DNA of 64,000 nt from Yponomeuta sedellus (GCA_934045075.1 OW203734.1:4026269-4090268); one strand, 5' to 3'; shown: positions 1 through 10,387, counted from the stretch's first letter. Made by a program: numbers and translations. Notes: generated by a model not told the origin, from the sequence alone.

Positions 1-99
1 GTGTGAAGTGTATATTTGTGAATGATGGCAGTGGTGTGTGTGGTAAGTAGGTACATACTAGGAAGCACAACCGAAGGTGAGAAGTAGAATGAGCCGGTA

Positions 100-577
100 T
101 TAGACATCAATTTCAAAAAGGTTTTCGGTTTGATCATAAGAAAGACTGTTTAAGTATGTTGTTAATTTCTGTTTCAGTTCATATTTGTTAAGATCAAATA
201 TATTTTCTTGTTTATATATATAAATATATTTGCTCTTGTTTAGTGTGTTGTACATTCTACCTGCACGAAAACAGTAAAATCGTTGTGCGAAAGACGTTTT
301 CACTGGCTTGCTTTCACAAACAGTGTAAAATCTTCTGACATTGCTATTTTTCACACGATTTTGATTGTTGGTCAGAGAATGTTTATGAATTACAGTACCC
401 AGAATGTAAAGTTGTCTGACCGTTAAGACCTTAGTTTCAGCGTATAAACTCGCTGTTCGATAAAGTCTGGGTTTGAAATATATAACCTTAAGGAGCATTC
501 TCTGAGCCCTTTTTAGTTTCATCAGAGTGGTTTTTGGAGCTCCACCCCAGTTCCTAATACCGTAGGTAAGAATAGAT
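100..577 (-). pseudogene. LINE reverse transcriptase, C-terminal fragment
   Basis: The minus strand encodes the region downstream of the reverse transcriptase palm of a Jockey-like non-LTR retrotransposon. The frame is open from about 577 (reading ILTYGIRNWGGAPKTTL), past a Met at 522, to a stop at 100. It resembles the C-terminus of the LINE at 39179-40657: both have W-G-G, then RAQR, a VRQLYIL stretch and an FAQRF motif. All catalytic motifs are missing because the copy is 5' truncated. It ends exactly where a 30 bp tandem repeat begins. Visible: frame and motifs. Inferred: a dead insertion. Confidence 0.75.
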
Positions 578-580
578 TAT

Positions 581-667
581 ACATTTAGATAAGGTCGATA
601 TAACGAATATACATTTAGATAAGGTCGATATAACGAATATACATTTAGATAAGGTCGATATAACGGC
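581..667. repeat. 30 bp tandem repeat, about 2.9 copies
   Basis: Three nearly identical copies of a 30 bp AT-rich unit containing AGATAAGGTCGATATAACG follow one another at 581, 611 and 641. They directly adjoin the truncated LINE fragment, so the array may have formed at its insertion edge. Confidence 0.9.
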
Positions 668-1040
668 AAATAAACTATTTTTATGAGGTACCTACGCTAC
701 CCTAAAGTTAGGGATGAATTATTCTTCTCTCATCCAACTTCTAGTGTATTAGTGATATTATTGGATTAGTAATTTGAAGATATTGTCGGTTAAAGAAAAT
801 ACGAGTAAGTTACCGTTTCTGATAAATAAGCTTACGCTCGAATTCAGGGCAGTAGCAAATTAATAAAGTTAAAACGAAAACTATTGCAGCGAAATAGGCC
901 TTACACCTTAACGAGCAATTGTTTACGAACTTGGAAACTGAAAATTTCGCACAAATTCCATTGAAAATCACTTTGATGAAAATGTTGCTCAGTTGAAGTG
1001 GCCGTGGGCGGGCCACATAGCTCAACAACTGATAGCTCAA

Positions 1041-1209
1041 CCTGTACGTAATACAGAGAATATTGTAAAGAGGTTCAAAATTTCACTGATGCCATTGAGT
1101 CGCCGATTAGCTCAGTTGGAAAGAGCGCTGGCACGGATAGCCAGAGGTCGCGGGTTCGAATCCCGGCATGGGTGGAATTTTTTGCCTCTAAATAGGTTTT
1201 TAAAACTGA
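1041..1209 (+). mobile_element. SINE-1 copy (tRNA-derived SINE)
   Basis: This is the first copy of the family called SINE-1 here. A 5' leader (CCTGTACGTAATACAGAG) is followed by a tRNA-like head at 1102-1174 with A-box and B-box (GGTTCGAATCCC) elements of an internal Pol III promoter, then a body with GCCTCTAAATAGG. The anticodon-loop region reads ACGGATA, lacking T33, and the acceptor and T stems carry mismatches, so this is not a working tRNA. The usual 3' tail is missing; an RTE fragment follows at once. Confidence 0.85.
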
Positions 1210-1218
1210 TAAAAAGTT

Positions 1219-1287
1219 CTGACCTGGCGACCACGTACCGGAGGACGCAGCGTGGGCAGGCCCTCCACCAGATGGTCTGACGACCAG
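1219..1287 (+). pseudogene. RTE-type LINE, C-terminal ORF fragment
   Basis: The plus strand reads LTWRPRTGGRSVGRPSTRW then SDD, the conserved C-terminal signature of RTE-clade LINE proteins in insects. It is cut off after SDD and runs into a different LINE's reading frame without a stop. Confidence 0.6.
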
Positions 1288-1560
1288 ATTCGGCCTCGAT
1301 TCTGTCAATCTTTTTACGCCTACAGCCTGTGGGTTAGATATACGCAGAGATCTTACAGCGCCCTGCGCATTCAGTATAACATCGCCTTCGCGGTGCTGCT
1401 GGGTCGGCCGCGTTTCTGTAGTGCATCAGGGCTGTTTGCGGAGGCGCGTATTGATGGCTTTCATGCTATCATACGCAAAAAGATAGCGTCCTTGCTGTAT
1501 AGGATCCGCGGCAGAAATGAAATGAAATGGTTTTATTCAAAGGGTAGCGCAGGAGCTTAA
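1288..1560 (+). pseudogene. Jockey-like LINE RT, C-terminal fragment
   Basis: The frame from 1288 to the stop at 1558 contains a lepidopteran LINE C-terminal signature: a YN..F..LLGRPR run, CSASGLFAEAR, and a DGFHAIIRKK segment. A related piece (INDFYAIMCKRGASLVRRVR) occurs at 63691. It is fused in frame to the RTE scrap before it, making a 102-codon chimeric frame that is junk assembled from two LINE types. Confidence 0.65.
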
Positions 1561-1590
1561 TGAACCTTACAATTCAAACTAGGTGTCCAT

Positions 1591-1848
1591 TGACGGCCTC
1601 GGTGGCGCATCGGTTTGGCACGCTGACTGTAAAACCGAAGGTCTCTGGTTCGATCCCCGGCCGGGTCAAACTAGGACTTCATTCCTACTTCGACAAAATA
1701 ACTTCTCTAGTTGGTCTCGGTCTTGGATTTTATCTATGTATTTATTGTATTAAATCTATCGTCGCGTTAGCACCTATAACACAAGTCATTTAGTTGTACT
1801 TAGTATAGGGCTAACGAGATCTGTGTAATATGTCCATGAATATTTTTT
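1591..1848 (+). mobile_element. SINE-2 copy (Tyr-like tRNA head)
   Basis: The head at 1592-1669 has GGTGGCGCATCGGTTTGGCACG, a CTGTAAAA anticodon-loop region and GGTTCGATCCCCGG, so it derives from a tRNA with a possible GTA anticodon. The tail runs through a 'GTATTAAATCTATCG' segment to 'TGTCCATGAATATTT'. An inverted copy is at 20700-20970 and a head fragment at 2035-2116. Confidence 0.75.
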
Positions 1849-2034
1849 TATTAATTTACTACTAATATTATCAATGAAAGAAAAAAAGACATTTATTATA
1901 CCATCAAGACACATCATAGAAACAACATAACCAGAAAAAAAAAAACGTAATATAAGCAAAACAGAAATAAACGAAATACACAATAAACGAAACAAAAAAA
2001 AAGACATAGGTTTGGCTGATGGTGTGTCGAATCA

Positions 2035-2116
2035 GCGTTGTGCTGAGGGTATCGAACCGGGGACCTTCGGCTTTACAGTCAGCATGCCAGATCGCTGTGC
2101 CATCGAGGCCGTCAAA
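2035..2116 (-). mobile_element. SINE-2 head fragment
   Basis: The minus strand carries only the tRNA-like head of SINE-2 (GCCTCGATGGCACAGCG, ACTGTAAA, GGTTCGATACCC). The A-rich stretch upstream (1930-2010) belongs to no gene I recognise. Confidence 0.7.
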
Positions 2117-2202
2117 TATGACAACATAAAATGTTCTTCATCAATATCGTCGAGTTGCAATATTGAGCGAGGCTTATTATTAGATTTAAAAATCCTAGTA
2201 AA

Positions 2203-2446
2203 TTTTTAGTCCGGATCTACCTACGGGTGTTGTTATATCGGAAGAGTCCGACCAGGTTTCGCTCCGATTCGCAGAGCTTAATCGTGTGAGACGAGCAACC
2301 GACGACGCGAGCTCCGTCTCTGTTCACCATGATAAAGCTCTGCGAATCAGAGCGAAACCTGTTCGGACTCTTCCGATATAACAACACCCGTAAGTAGATC
2401 CGGACTAAAAGTCTACAATGTGTTGTGCTTACAAAAGTTATAGTTA
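2203..2446 (+). mobile_element. Hairpin element (Penelope-related), intact TSD
   Basis: Two arms of about 80 bp, each from AGTCCGGATCTAC to TCGCAGAGCTT, face each other around a short centre. One end carries an extra single-stranded piece (TCTACAATGTGTTGTGCTTAC). The element is flanked by a perfect 15 bp direct repeat, AAAAATCCTAGTAAA, at 2188-2202 and 2447-2461. Further copies: 15382-15935, 16555-16732 and a half copy at 38925-38988. The largest copy encodes a Penelope-type tail peptide, hence the assignment, which is an inference. Confidence 0.8.
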
Positions 2447-2850
2447 AAAAATCCTAGTAAAGCTTTTATTAATTTACAAGTTGCCTGCTCTCCCTGGTTA
2501 CAGGGGTAGCTGTGGCAGTGGCTCTACGGATATGCCGGCGACACTTGCAGTATAGTTATACTCGAAGGTTGGATGGACTAAGGAATTTGGCAAAAGTAGC
2601 TATTTCATGATTGCATGTAGAATTTCTCCAGCTAACCGCCTGATGCCGAATGGAGATATTGGGTTTTAGGCGACAGTAACTATTGGATTACCAAGGGAAT
2701 GTTCATAAGTACGTCTTCATTAAATACTATATGCATTTATTAAAGACCACAGAAACTGAAATAAACTGAATAAACTTAAATAAACTGCCTCTACGGGGCG
2801 CTAAAGCACAAGGTATATGAGTGTGTGTGTGGAGTATTTATATGTTTGTG

Positions 2851-2978
2851 TATGTATGTATGTATGTATGTATGTATGTATGTATGTATGTATGTATGTA
2901 TGTATGTATGTATGTATGTATGTATGTATGTATGTATGTATGTATGTATGTATGTATGTATGTATGTATGTATGTATG
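2851..2978. repeat. (TATG)n microsatellite
   Basis: Near-pure tetranucleotide array of about 32 units. Long open frames across it (CMYV or HTYI repeats) are by-products of the 4 bp period. Confidence 0.97.
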
Positions 2979-2989
2979 AATGCATGAAT

Positions 2990-3615
2990 GTATGCATGTA
3001 TTATGTAACTATGAATATATGAATGTGTTATAATATGGCCCTACAAAACCGATTTTGTGATTTGACGGTGTGAACTGTCTCGTTTACGAAAGTTTTACAT
3101 TATTATTATTAATTACTTGTTAAAAATAAAAACACGTAAAAACCACATTTTCTCAAACATGCTCGGAAATGTTTGTGTTATTACCATGAATTAAAGCCAC
3201 AAAGTTTCCCAAACTCGTCCAGCAATCCCTTACTTCTCGGCCTCTGCAGTAATGTACTATTACATCATTTGGCAACCTGCTAATGCAAATAATCGTCATA
3301 AGTACTAGATTGCCTTCTATTTATTTATTAGGAACCCAAACAGTGCATTGTATTTTTCTCTTAATATATTGCATACGAGTATAAGTCTAATTCTAGTACA
3401 TATACGTATGTGCATTCTCAAAATTCACTAAAGGCATCTATATTAGACGTGAACTTATTTAGTACGTTAAAAAGTAAAAAAAAACGATAGACTAGGCTGT
3501 GTTTGAAAGGAGTATCAAAAATATTTTGGCAGATCCAATTAAATTTTTCTATGACCAAATCTATGTATATCGATAATACTGTTGCTACTAAAATTATAGC
3601 AATTGCCTTAGTCGC
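2990..3615. other. Gene-free stretch
   Basis: AT-rich sequence with no open frame, splice-bounded segment or known repeat that I recognise. A short SINE-1 tail relic (TCTCTAAATAGG) starts at about 3620. Confidence 0.5.
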
Positions 3616-3972
3616 CCATTTTTAGTCTCTAAATAGGTTTTCAAAATTGCCTTTGTCGATAAAGATCATCCTTTTGGGTGTATTTGTCCAGTGACGCCGC
3701 ACCGAGGCACACTTCAGCCCCAGGTATAATGGCGGGAGCCAAATGCATTTGCATTTTCGCCGGTGACGCGCTGGGTAAGCTTTCGGGGATCCCGGGGAAA
3801 ATTATTGCTTTTTTGTGAGGTGCAGGTGGAAGTGTAGGATAGGCGGGAGTTATGGGCGAGATTATGTAGTACGCTTACTCAGGGCCGTATTAATAAAAGG
3901 GTGTGTTTAACGTTGAGCATGTAGCCCAGAAGGGAGAACAAAGCGAGGTTAGCGCAGTGGGTAGAACAATCA

Positions 3973-4110
3973 TCGTCATGATCATCATCGACCCATTATG
4001 TCCCCACCGAGGGGCACGGGTCCCTTCCCTGAGGAAGGTATAGGCCATACTCCACCACGGGGGCCAGGTCCGGATTGATGAGGGTTGCAAGTTTTCAAGC
4101 CTCCCTAAGG
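3973..4110 (-). mobile_element. 5S-like SINE, tail fragment (divergent subfamily)
   Basis: Carries the family 3' region reversed: ATGTCCCCACCGAGGGGCACGG, a CCATACTCCACCACGGGGG block, and GTTTTCAAGCC. The same divergent subfamily occurs at 7341-8265. Confidence 0.6.
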
Positions 4111-4141
4111 TCAATAAGAACAATAATAATAAATAATTTTA

Positions 4142-4735
4142 AACACTTCCACAAATTACTTGTCCAGGCCCTAGAATCTAACACTTACTTTAGTTACATA
4201 GTTTGTCAATAGAATTGTATAAGCACGACTACCAAATTGAGGCAAATATGCTTCAATTTGGTAGTGTACAAAGCAATGGCAGTACAATGTAATTCCAGCT
4301 TCTTCTTCAGACTATATTATGTAGTCCACTGCTGGACATAGCCCTCCCCTAATGAGCGCCATAGCGCCCTATCTTCAGCTCGCCGCATCCAGCATCTGCC
4401 TGCAGTTTTTCGCAGATCGTCATTCCACTTGGTCGGAGAGCGTCCTACACTACGTTTGCCGGGTCGCAGTCACCACTCAAGAACACGTTTACTCCAACGG
4501 TTGTCGGTTCTTCGCGAGATATGGCCAGCCCATTGCTACTTCAGCTCGCTAATTCTCTGAGCTATGTCGATAACCAGCGGTATAACCCGCGTAAATTAAA
4601 TAGGCATCTCTCGCGAAGAAGATCGAAACGCGCGAGGCGGCGAGTTAAGTAGCACGGGTTATACCATTGCAATGCGATTGGTTACTAGACTACCGATAGT
4701 GTGAATGAAACGACCATTAGGCGACTAATATGACT
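4142..4735. mobile_element. Repeat family X, interrupted copy
   Basis: Matches the uninterrupted copy at 43325-43620 in two pieces, 4142-4289 and 4572-4735. Shared landmarks are an AATTTGGTAGT foldback, AAAGCAATGGCAGTACAATG, and a palindromic core from GGTATAACCCGCGTAAAT to AGCACGGGTTATACC followed by GCAATGCGATTGGTTACTAG. The interruption is an RTE piece. Coding potential: none seen. Confidence 0.75.
4290..4571 (-). mobile_element. RTE LINE 3' end inserted into repeat X
   Basis: The minus strand encodes SVGR, a TKWNDDLR segment, WMRRAEDRALWRSLGEG and YVQQWTT, the standard end of RTE-clade ORF2, followed by a GAAGAAGAA tail. A 5 bp CCAGC at both edges is a possible target duplication. It splits repeat X cleanly. 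Confidence 0.75.
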
Positions 4736-5189
4736 CTATTGAACAACTATGCATCTTAGAGACTCGCCCCCTTGGTCCCAAACTAAATTGAAATTAAAAA
4801 ATTTTTATTAAATATCACACACAGATTAGAGAACATATAAATACCTACTACGACAAAAAATTAGAGACAAATATGTGATAAAAAGGATAGGGCTCAGCTT
4901 AGTGCTGTGAGTGCGTGCATCATCACAGCGCTGATCTTCAGCCCGTCCTTTTTCTGAGTGAATTAAATGTAACAAAAGTTTGTGGATTTCAAAAAGAGAA
5001 CACCGCAGTAGCAATCAAACAAAAATCTATTAAGTATTATTTAGCTTCCATCCAACGAAAGGCACAATGTGAATCGATATGAAGTGTACCACATGAAAAT
5101 TATTACACTGAATGGTATGATAGATTTCAAGTCGGAAACTCTGTACTATGGTAGCCAGACAAGGGCATCACAAACAAGGAATACACCCA

Positions 5190-5425
5190 GACTAACATTA
5201 CAACTCGGCTCCTAAGCGAGAGGCCCAGGTTCGATTCCCAGTACAGGCATGTACCAATGACTTTATTTTCTAAGTTATGTAAATTTGTGAAATTATAGTA
5301 GCAATACCACTCGCTAAAAGTCAGGTTTCCTCACGATGTTTTCCTTCATGAAAACATCGTGAGGAAACCTGATTGTTTGAGGAGTTAAAATACCTCAGCG
5401 CTATGTCATGTGTGTATGCAGTCTA
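5190..5425 (+). mobile_element. SINE-3 copy with internal palindrome
   Basis: Degenerate tRNA-like head (CCCAGGTTCGATTCCC, GGCATGTACCAATGACTTT) and the family body. The sequence TCAGGTTTCCTCACGATGTTTT at 5325-5346 is repeated inverted at 5351-5372, a nearly perfect 22 bp-arm palindrome not present in the other SINE-3 copies. Confidence 0.7.
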
Positions 5426-5693
5426 CTTTAGACCTATTCTGTATAAAGTATTTTTTTATTTCTAATATTGGCTAGTTGCATGTCTAGCTATCAACGTGTC
5501 AATTGCTAGCAAATACTCGGGAGGTGCTGAAAATCAGCGCTGCTTTGATGTTTGCACACGCAGCATTTAGCTGGGCATATCCTCATTATCGCATAGCGTT
5601 ACTTAATTAAGTATTCACTATATTAACTAAGTATGTAATTAACTTAGTCGGTTTTTGTACTTTTTTGCGATAATTAAACTATTTTTCAATTTC

Positions 5694-5792
5694 AATCCGC
5701 GGTGGGCAACCGTGGTAATTAAGCCCTACTCTCTCTCTGAGAGAAGGCCTGTGAACCCTGCAATGAGACCTTTATAGGCTACATAAAAAACT
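5694..5792 (+). mobile_element. SINE-3 3' fragment
   Basis: Contains the common 3' body: AATCCGCGGTGGGCAACCG, CTCTCTCTGAGAGAAGGCC and TATAGGCTACATAAA. The 5' part is absent. Confidence 0.65.
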
Positions 5793-5861
5793 TGAGTTTT
5801 CCTTGACTTGAATAAAATATACAAATGTACCTACATACCTTACAAAACAAAGTTTTAAGTA

Positions 5862-6010
5862 CTTGCCCGCACTGGGAATTGAACCTGGGTATTTCGCTTC
5901 CGAGTTCACTGATCTACCCACTTGGCTGCCGCCCAACAAATATAATATATTTGTTCGGCGGCAGCCTTTTCTTTTCTTCCTAACCTTTCATATTATGAAA
6001 GGTTAGGAAT
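5862..6010 (-). mobile_element. SINE-3 head plus two perfect palindromes
   Basis: The minus strand has a SINE-3 head (5862-5934). Its end is copied inverted at 5926-5966 (GGCTGCCGCC arms around an AT centre), and a second short palindrome (TTCCTAACCTTTCAT arms) lies at 5976-6010. Confidence 0.6.
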
Positions 6011-6505
6011 GTATTAGTTATCTTCGTTAATACACGTATTGTATTTACATAGTTATATAATAAAACTTTTACTTAGACAAATATTATAATTAAAATGTAA
6101 ATATGGACTAATAATTGTCTGAAATAAATAAATCGAATTGAATTGAATTAGAAAATATCCCAATCTATTATTTCGTTGTCATAGTAACAAGAATCCTACG
6201 AGTATAAGCGGATTCTATTGCAGTACGAAGTTCGCCTCGAGAGCTAGTAAATAATAAAAACGCTCTTATTTCTGAGACCACTCTTGATTGCGTTGTCAAG
6301 TCGCTGTTTTGTTTCGAGCAGCGTCTCGAAATGAGCGATCAAAGGGCGATCTCAGATTACTTACTGTGTCAATATTAAAACAGTTGCACTGTTTTAATAT
6401 GAACACGATACCAATTTCACGTAGTCCTGAAATTTATTGTCTCATTTAGAAGAATGCTTTAGTAAGAATGCTGTAAAAGTATAAAGTAAATAAAGTGAAA
6501 TAAAG

Positions 6506-6645
6506 TGCGGTGAGGTGAGGTGAGGTGAGGTGAGATGAGGTGAGGCGAGGCGAGGCGAGGCGAGGCGAGGCGAGGCGAGGCGAGGCGAGGCGAGGCGAGG
6601 CGAGGCGAGGCGAGGCGAGGTGAGGTGAGGTGAAGTGCAGCGAAG
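6506..6645. repeat. Pentanucleotide array (GAGGC/GAGGT)n
   Basis: About 27 units of a 5 bp repeat; GAGGT variants sit at both edges and homogeneous GAGGC in the centre, the pattern expected if the core expanded most recently. The SPRLA-type frames across it are spurious. Confidence 0.95.
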
Positions 6646-6726
6646 TGCAGTGAAACGAAATAAAATTTTAGATAACATTTCACAGTTTTAAAAGGAAAGC
6701 TTTAATATACATAATCGTTTTATCGT

Positions 6727-6905
6727 TATCAATCCTTTTGTGTCCCCACAGCTGGGGCACGGGTCTCTTCCTGCATCGCAGGAAGGTTAGGCCATACTCC
6801 ACCTCGGGGGCCAGGTCCGGGTTGGTGGAGGATTGTAAGACAGTGGCGGGCCTTACTGTCAGAAGTTATCAAGCCGCCCATAAGGCCTCTGACATGGCTA
6901 TAAAT
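6727..6905 (-). mobile_element. 5S-like SINE, 3' part
   Basis: Reversed 3' end beginning ATCAATCCTTTTGTGTCCCC and running to TAAGGCCTCTGACATGGCT; the 5S-like head is missing. Confidence 0.8.
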
Positions 6906-7340
6906 TACCCGTCTATTTTATCATATTATACAGACGGGTCATTTATAGACTCACGCCTGTATGCTGGAGGGTAGACAGGAGACCAGAGGTGGCCATGATG
7001 ACAAACCTTTAGCGCTTCATCAACATTCATGGGTCACATTGAAGATAAAATAATACTCAACGCCTTCTATTTGGCGAAAAATATAATTTCCTTGTCCTTT
7101 CTTAATGAAAAACAGAAAACAATGAGAAAATCCTTGGAGGATCTGCGAGTCTCAAATATTAATTCAGTAAACTTAAAACCGTCTTCAGATTTCAATATAA
7201 TATTTGACAGACAAAGGCCTAATATTCTTTGGGATAAATAAAATAGGCACACACAAAACAGTACTACGCTTGGTTTAGTAATAAAGGGGTCTACCGTACT
7301 ACAGTACACCGTGTGAATGATCACGTCACAGAGAGTCGCC

Positions 7341-8265
7341 TAAAGTGTCACCATCATCATCAACCCATTATGTCCCCACCGAGAGGCACGGGTCTCTTCT
7401 CTGAGGAAGGTATAGCCCATACTCCACCACGGGGGCCAAGTCCGGATTGGTGGACGCTTGCAAGACTAGTAGGAGTGGGTCGTTGTCCGATTTTTCAAAG
7501 ACGAAACGCAACCGTTTTTTCTGGAACGAAAACAGGTCCTCGAAACGGTCCTCGTTCGCAACTGGTTTCATTGTATGCGAACGAGCAAGGCGCAGAGGAC
7601 GGTCAAACGAGTGCGAACGAGACGAAATCACGAAACATCGGAAAAAATAAGTTTTTTTACACGATATTCGACTGTATTCTCATAAACATAAAGATCACTT
7701 TATTGTATCACAGACCAAAACGAACGGAACGAGCAAGGAGCCGACGACGACGTCGCAATGATGTCATTACGTTCTAGGCTCTATTAATATAGTACTAAAG
7801 GACATATTCGCGTCAAACAATCTAAGGACTGGTCTCACGACGAACAAACGCCGCTGGCACTGCTTTAGAGTCGCTGGCACTGCTTTAGAATGAAACGTAA
7901 AACGGTCCTATCGTCGCAGAACACAAAACGGTCTTATAAAACGGTTCGTCTTTGCAACGATCACGCCTAAAGACTAGTGGCTGGTCTGACTGTCAGAAGT
8001 TTTCAAGCCGCCTTAAGGCCTCTGACTTGGCGTTAAGCAAAGTCAGAGGCCTTAAGGCGGCGATAGACCGTCGGCGATAGACCCGCCGTCTATCGCCGAC
8101 AGCCAGCACCAACTGTTTAAGTGCTTTAACGTGCGAAGCACGAAACCACTAGCGTTAGTCATCGACGGTTTACCCATCCGTGCACTGAACGCGCCTTGTG
8201 TTGCCTAACCTTCGTGATCGTTTAAGATCACTCAGGCAGCCAGGACAACGAGCAATTCAGTAAGC
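7341..8265 (-). mobile_element. Divergent 5S-like SINE split by a hAT-like element
   Basis: Two pieces, 7341-7470 and 7979-8265, form one degenerate copy: CATCATCAACCCATTATGTCC tail, CTGTCAGAAGTTTTCAAGCC body, and a reversed head with a TTTACCCATCC box. The second piece holds local palindromes at 8009-8064 (GCCTTAAGGCC arms) and 8069-8099 (GTCGGCGATAGAC arms). Confidence 0.6.
7471..7970. mobile_element. hAT-like non-autonomous transposon, 500 bp
   Basis: Flanked by a perfect 8 bp direct repeat AGACTAGT (7463-7470 and 7971-7978), the duplication size typical of hAT elements. The two ends are imperfectly inverted: AGGAGTGGGTCGTTG against AGGCGTGATCGTTG, both leading to CAAAGACGAA. A 20 bp segment (GTCGCTGGCACTGCTTTAGA) is tandemly repeated near 7850. 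No transposase frame. Confidence 0.65.
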
Positions 8266-8365
8266 GAGCATAAGGCATGTAAACCGTTAATTTTTTCGAC
8301 TAAAAGTACACTTTCGCACCTTCAATTCTCTTGAATTGAAAGTGCGAACCCGTGTTGTATTGAGT

Positions 8366-8505
8366 ATTATTGTAAAGAGGTTCGAAATTTCACTGATGCC
8401 GGTAAGTCACCCATTAGCTCAGTTGGGAGAGCGCTGGCACGGAAAGCCAGAGGTCGCGGGTTCGAGTCCCGGCATGGGTGGAATTTTTAGCCTCTAAATT
8501 TTATA
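8366..8505 (+). mobile_element. SINE-1 copy, 3' truncated
   Basis: Leader, tRNA-like head (GCTCAGTTGGGAGAGCGC, GGTTCGAGTCCC) and GGTGGAATTTTTAGCCTC are present; the tail is lost. Confidence 0.85.
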
Positions 8506-8572
8506 TGTTTTCAAAAAAGTATTATTATCAGTTTTGTTTTTTTGTGTTTACCAACTTCTTCTTTGTTGTATT

Positions 8573-9212
8573 ATGATACTAGCTGGTGCCTGCGACTTCG
8601 TCTGCGCAGGATTACTAGAAAATAACTATGCGTAGCAAAGAACTATGACATTAAAATTTTCACATAAATATTTTTTGGGTCCTATTTCAAAAATATCACA
8701 CGATATCTTTATAAATTGTAGCCTTTATGTTTTTTTAATGTATCAGCTATATTATTGTAAAGTTTCATTTAAATCCATTCAGTAGTTTTAACGTGAAAGA
8801 GTAACACACATCCATCCATCCATACTTACAAATGGCTTGAAAGTGTTGGACATCGCATCGTCTCATATCGTTTTTCGTTGGCGGGCGACGCTGTGATGTG
8901 AGTCGGACTTCTCTGGACTTAAGTTTTAGTCAAATTAACAATAATTACAAAAAAATGATATGTTTGCTCTTGCGCGTATATCGCAAGCTTATCTGAGTTT
9001 ATTCAAGCTATTTGCCGAGCATAGCACTAGTATAGTATACTATTTCCAACAACATGTTAAGCTAGTGACTACTAAAAAAAAACTTAATACACAGATAAAC
9101 CTTGTCGGTTTAGGCGGATGGGAGGCATTATATTGCATGTATTTTTTTTTTGCTTTAAATAAATAATTAAAATAAAACAGACTTTCGCGTTTATAGTATT
9201 AGTGAGAGGATT
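8573..9212 (-). mobile_element. Helitron-like element interrupted by an A-tailed insert
   Basis: Read on the minus strand the element ends ...GTCGCAGGCACCAGCTAGTA, a Helitron-type CTAGT end. Its other end (GAAAGT of the usual AAACTTTCGCGTTTATA) is displaced to 9181-9212 by a 345 bp insert at 8833-9178 that ends in an A-rich tail (AAATAAATAATTAAAATAAAAC). I do not recognise the insert; the tail suggests retroposition. Confidence 0.55.
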
Positions 9213-9444
9213 TTCATATAAAAGAACAAATGCCACTCTAATCTAAGCTCCTCATTGAAGTTTTATAAAAATAAGACATTTACAAATGTTTTATTTCTAT
9301 AAATTTGGCTGTGTCCACAAGTAGCATAACAAACTGTGTAATAGCTGTATTTGAGTTATTTTTTTTTACTTAAAGCTGCATAATGAAGCTTTAAAAATGC
9401 CGTACAAACGCATCGTCGTCATCGTCAGGCTATACTAGTCCACT

Positions 9445-10047
9445 GCTGCTATGTCCAGCCCTCCACTAAAGAGCGCCACGTTCTGCTATCATAGGGGGTA
9501 ATGCCCATAATTCCCACGCTGGGCATGCGGGTTGGGGATCGCAGTTCGGTGGAATTGTACTGCTGTGTGGTGTCGGCCTAGAGAATGGCATCAACCCAAA
9601 TTCTTCCCGCGGGTGTCGTAAAATGCGACTAAGGGACACAAACCGGGGGGTGGGCAGCAGCGCCCCCTGCAGTACAATTCCACCGAATTGGGATCCCCAA
9701 CCCGCATGCCCAGCGTGGGGATTATGGGTACCCCCCAATGATGGCACAACCTTGCGCTATGGCGCTCATTAGGGGAGGGCTATGTCCAGCTGTGGACTAA
9801 TATCGCCTGAAGAAGAAGAGAAGTACTGCAGGGGGCGCTGCTGCCCACCCCCCGGTTTGTGTCCCTTAGTCGTCTTTAACGACGCACGCGGGAAGAATTT
9901 GGGTTCATGCTATTCTCTAGGCCGACACCACACAGCAGTACAATTCCACCGAACTGCGATCCCCAACCGCATGCCCAGCGTGGGAATTATGGGCAATGAT
10001 TACCCCCTATGATAGCACAACGTGGCGCTCTTTAGGGGAGGAAGTTT
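9445..10047. mobile_element. RTE 3' region as a large inverted repeat
   Basis: Arms of about 215 bp (9449-9662 and 9825-10045, reversed) surround a third partial copy of the same RTE 3' region. Landmarks: GGGCATGCGGGTTGGGGATC, GTCGGCCTAGAGAAT and a GGGGGGTGGGCAGCAG block. One end motif is CTATGTCCAGC.GTGGACTAATA followed by GAAGAAGAA. Confidence 0.8.
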
Positions 10048-10387
10048 TGACTGGACGTTTGTAATTATTACAAACGCTTATACCTAACTTATAAATACAA
10101 AAAAAGGCCTACACTATATAGCTTCCCATTCTGGCCTCTGCGCTTTATTGTGTAGAATTAAATAATTCAATTGTTTGAATGACAAAGGTGTTCCATGAGC
10201 GCACGTTCTACAATTCCATCAAAATGCAAATTCGCAGCGAAATGTCTCACTCAATCAACACGAGTTAGCGTCAATTTTCTAAATATTTACGAACATTTGT
10301 CGCGCATTTTAATGTGTTGTTTATTGGTGTCTGTTGGAAATAAGAAATAATGAATGTGTCTTACGTCGCAACAAACCGTTTTAGCTA

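Noticed and set aside
1102..1174. Functional tRNA genes at the SINE heads
   Set aside because: Stem mismatches, no T33 in SINE-1, and the same head occurs in many truncated or inverted copies.
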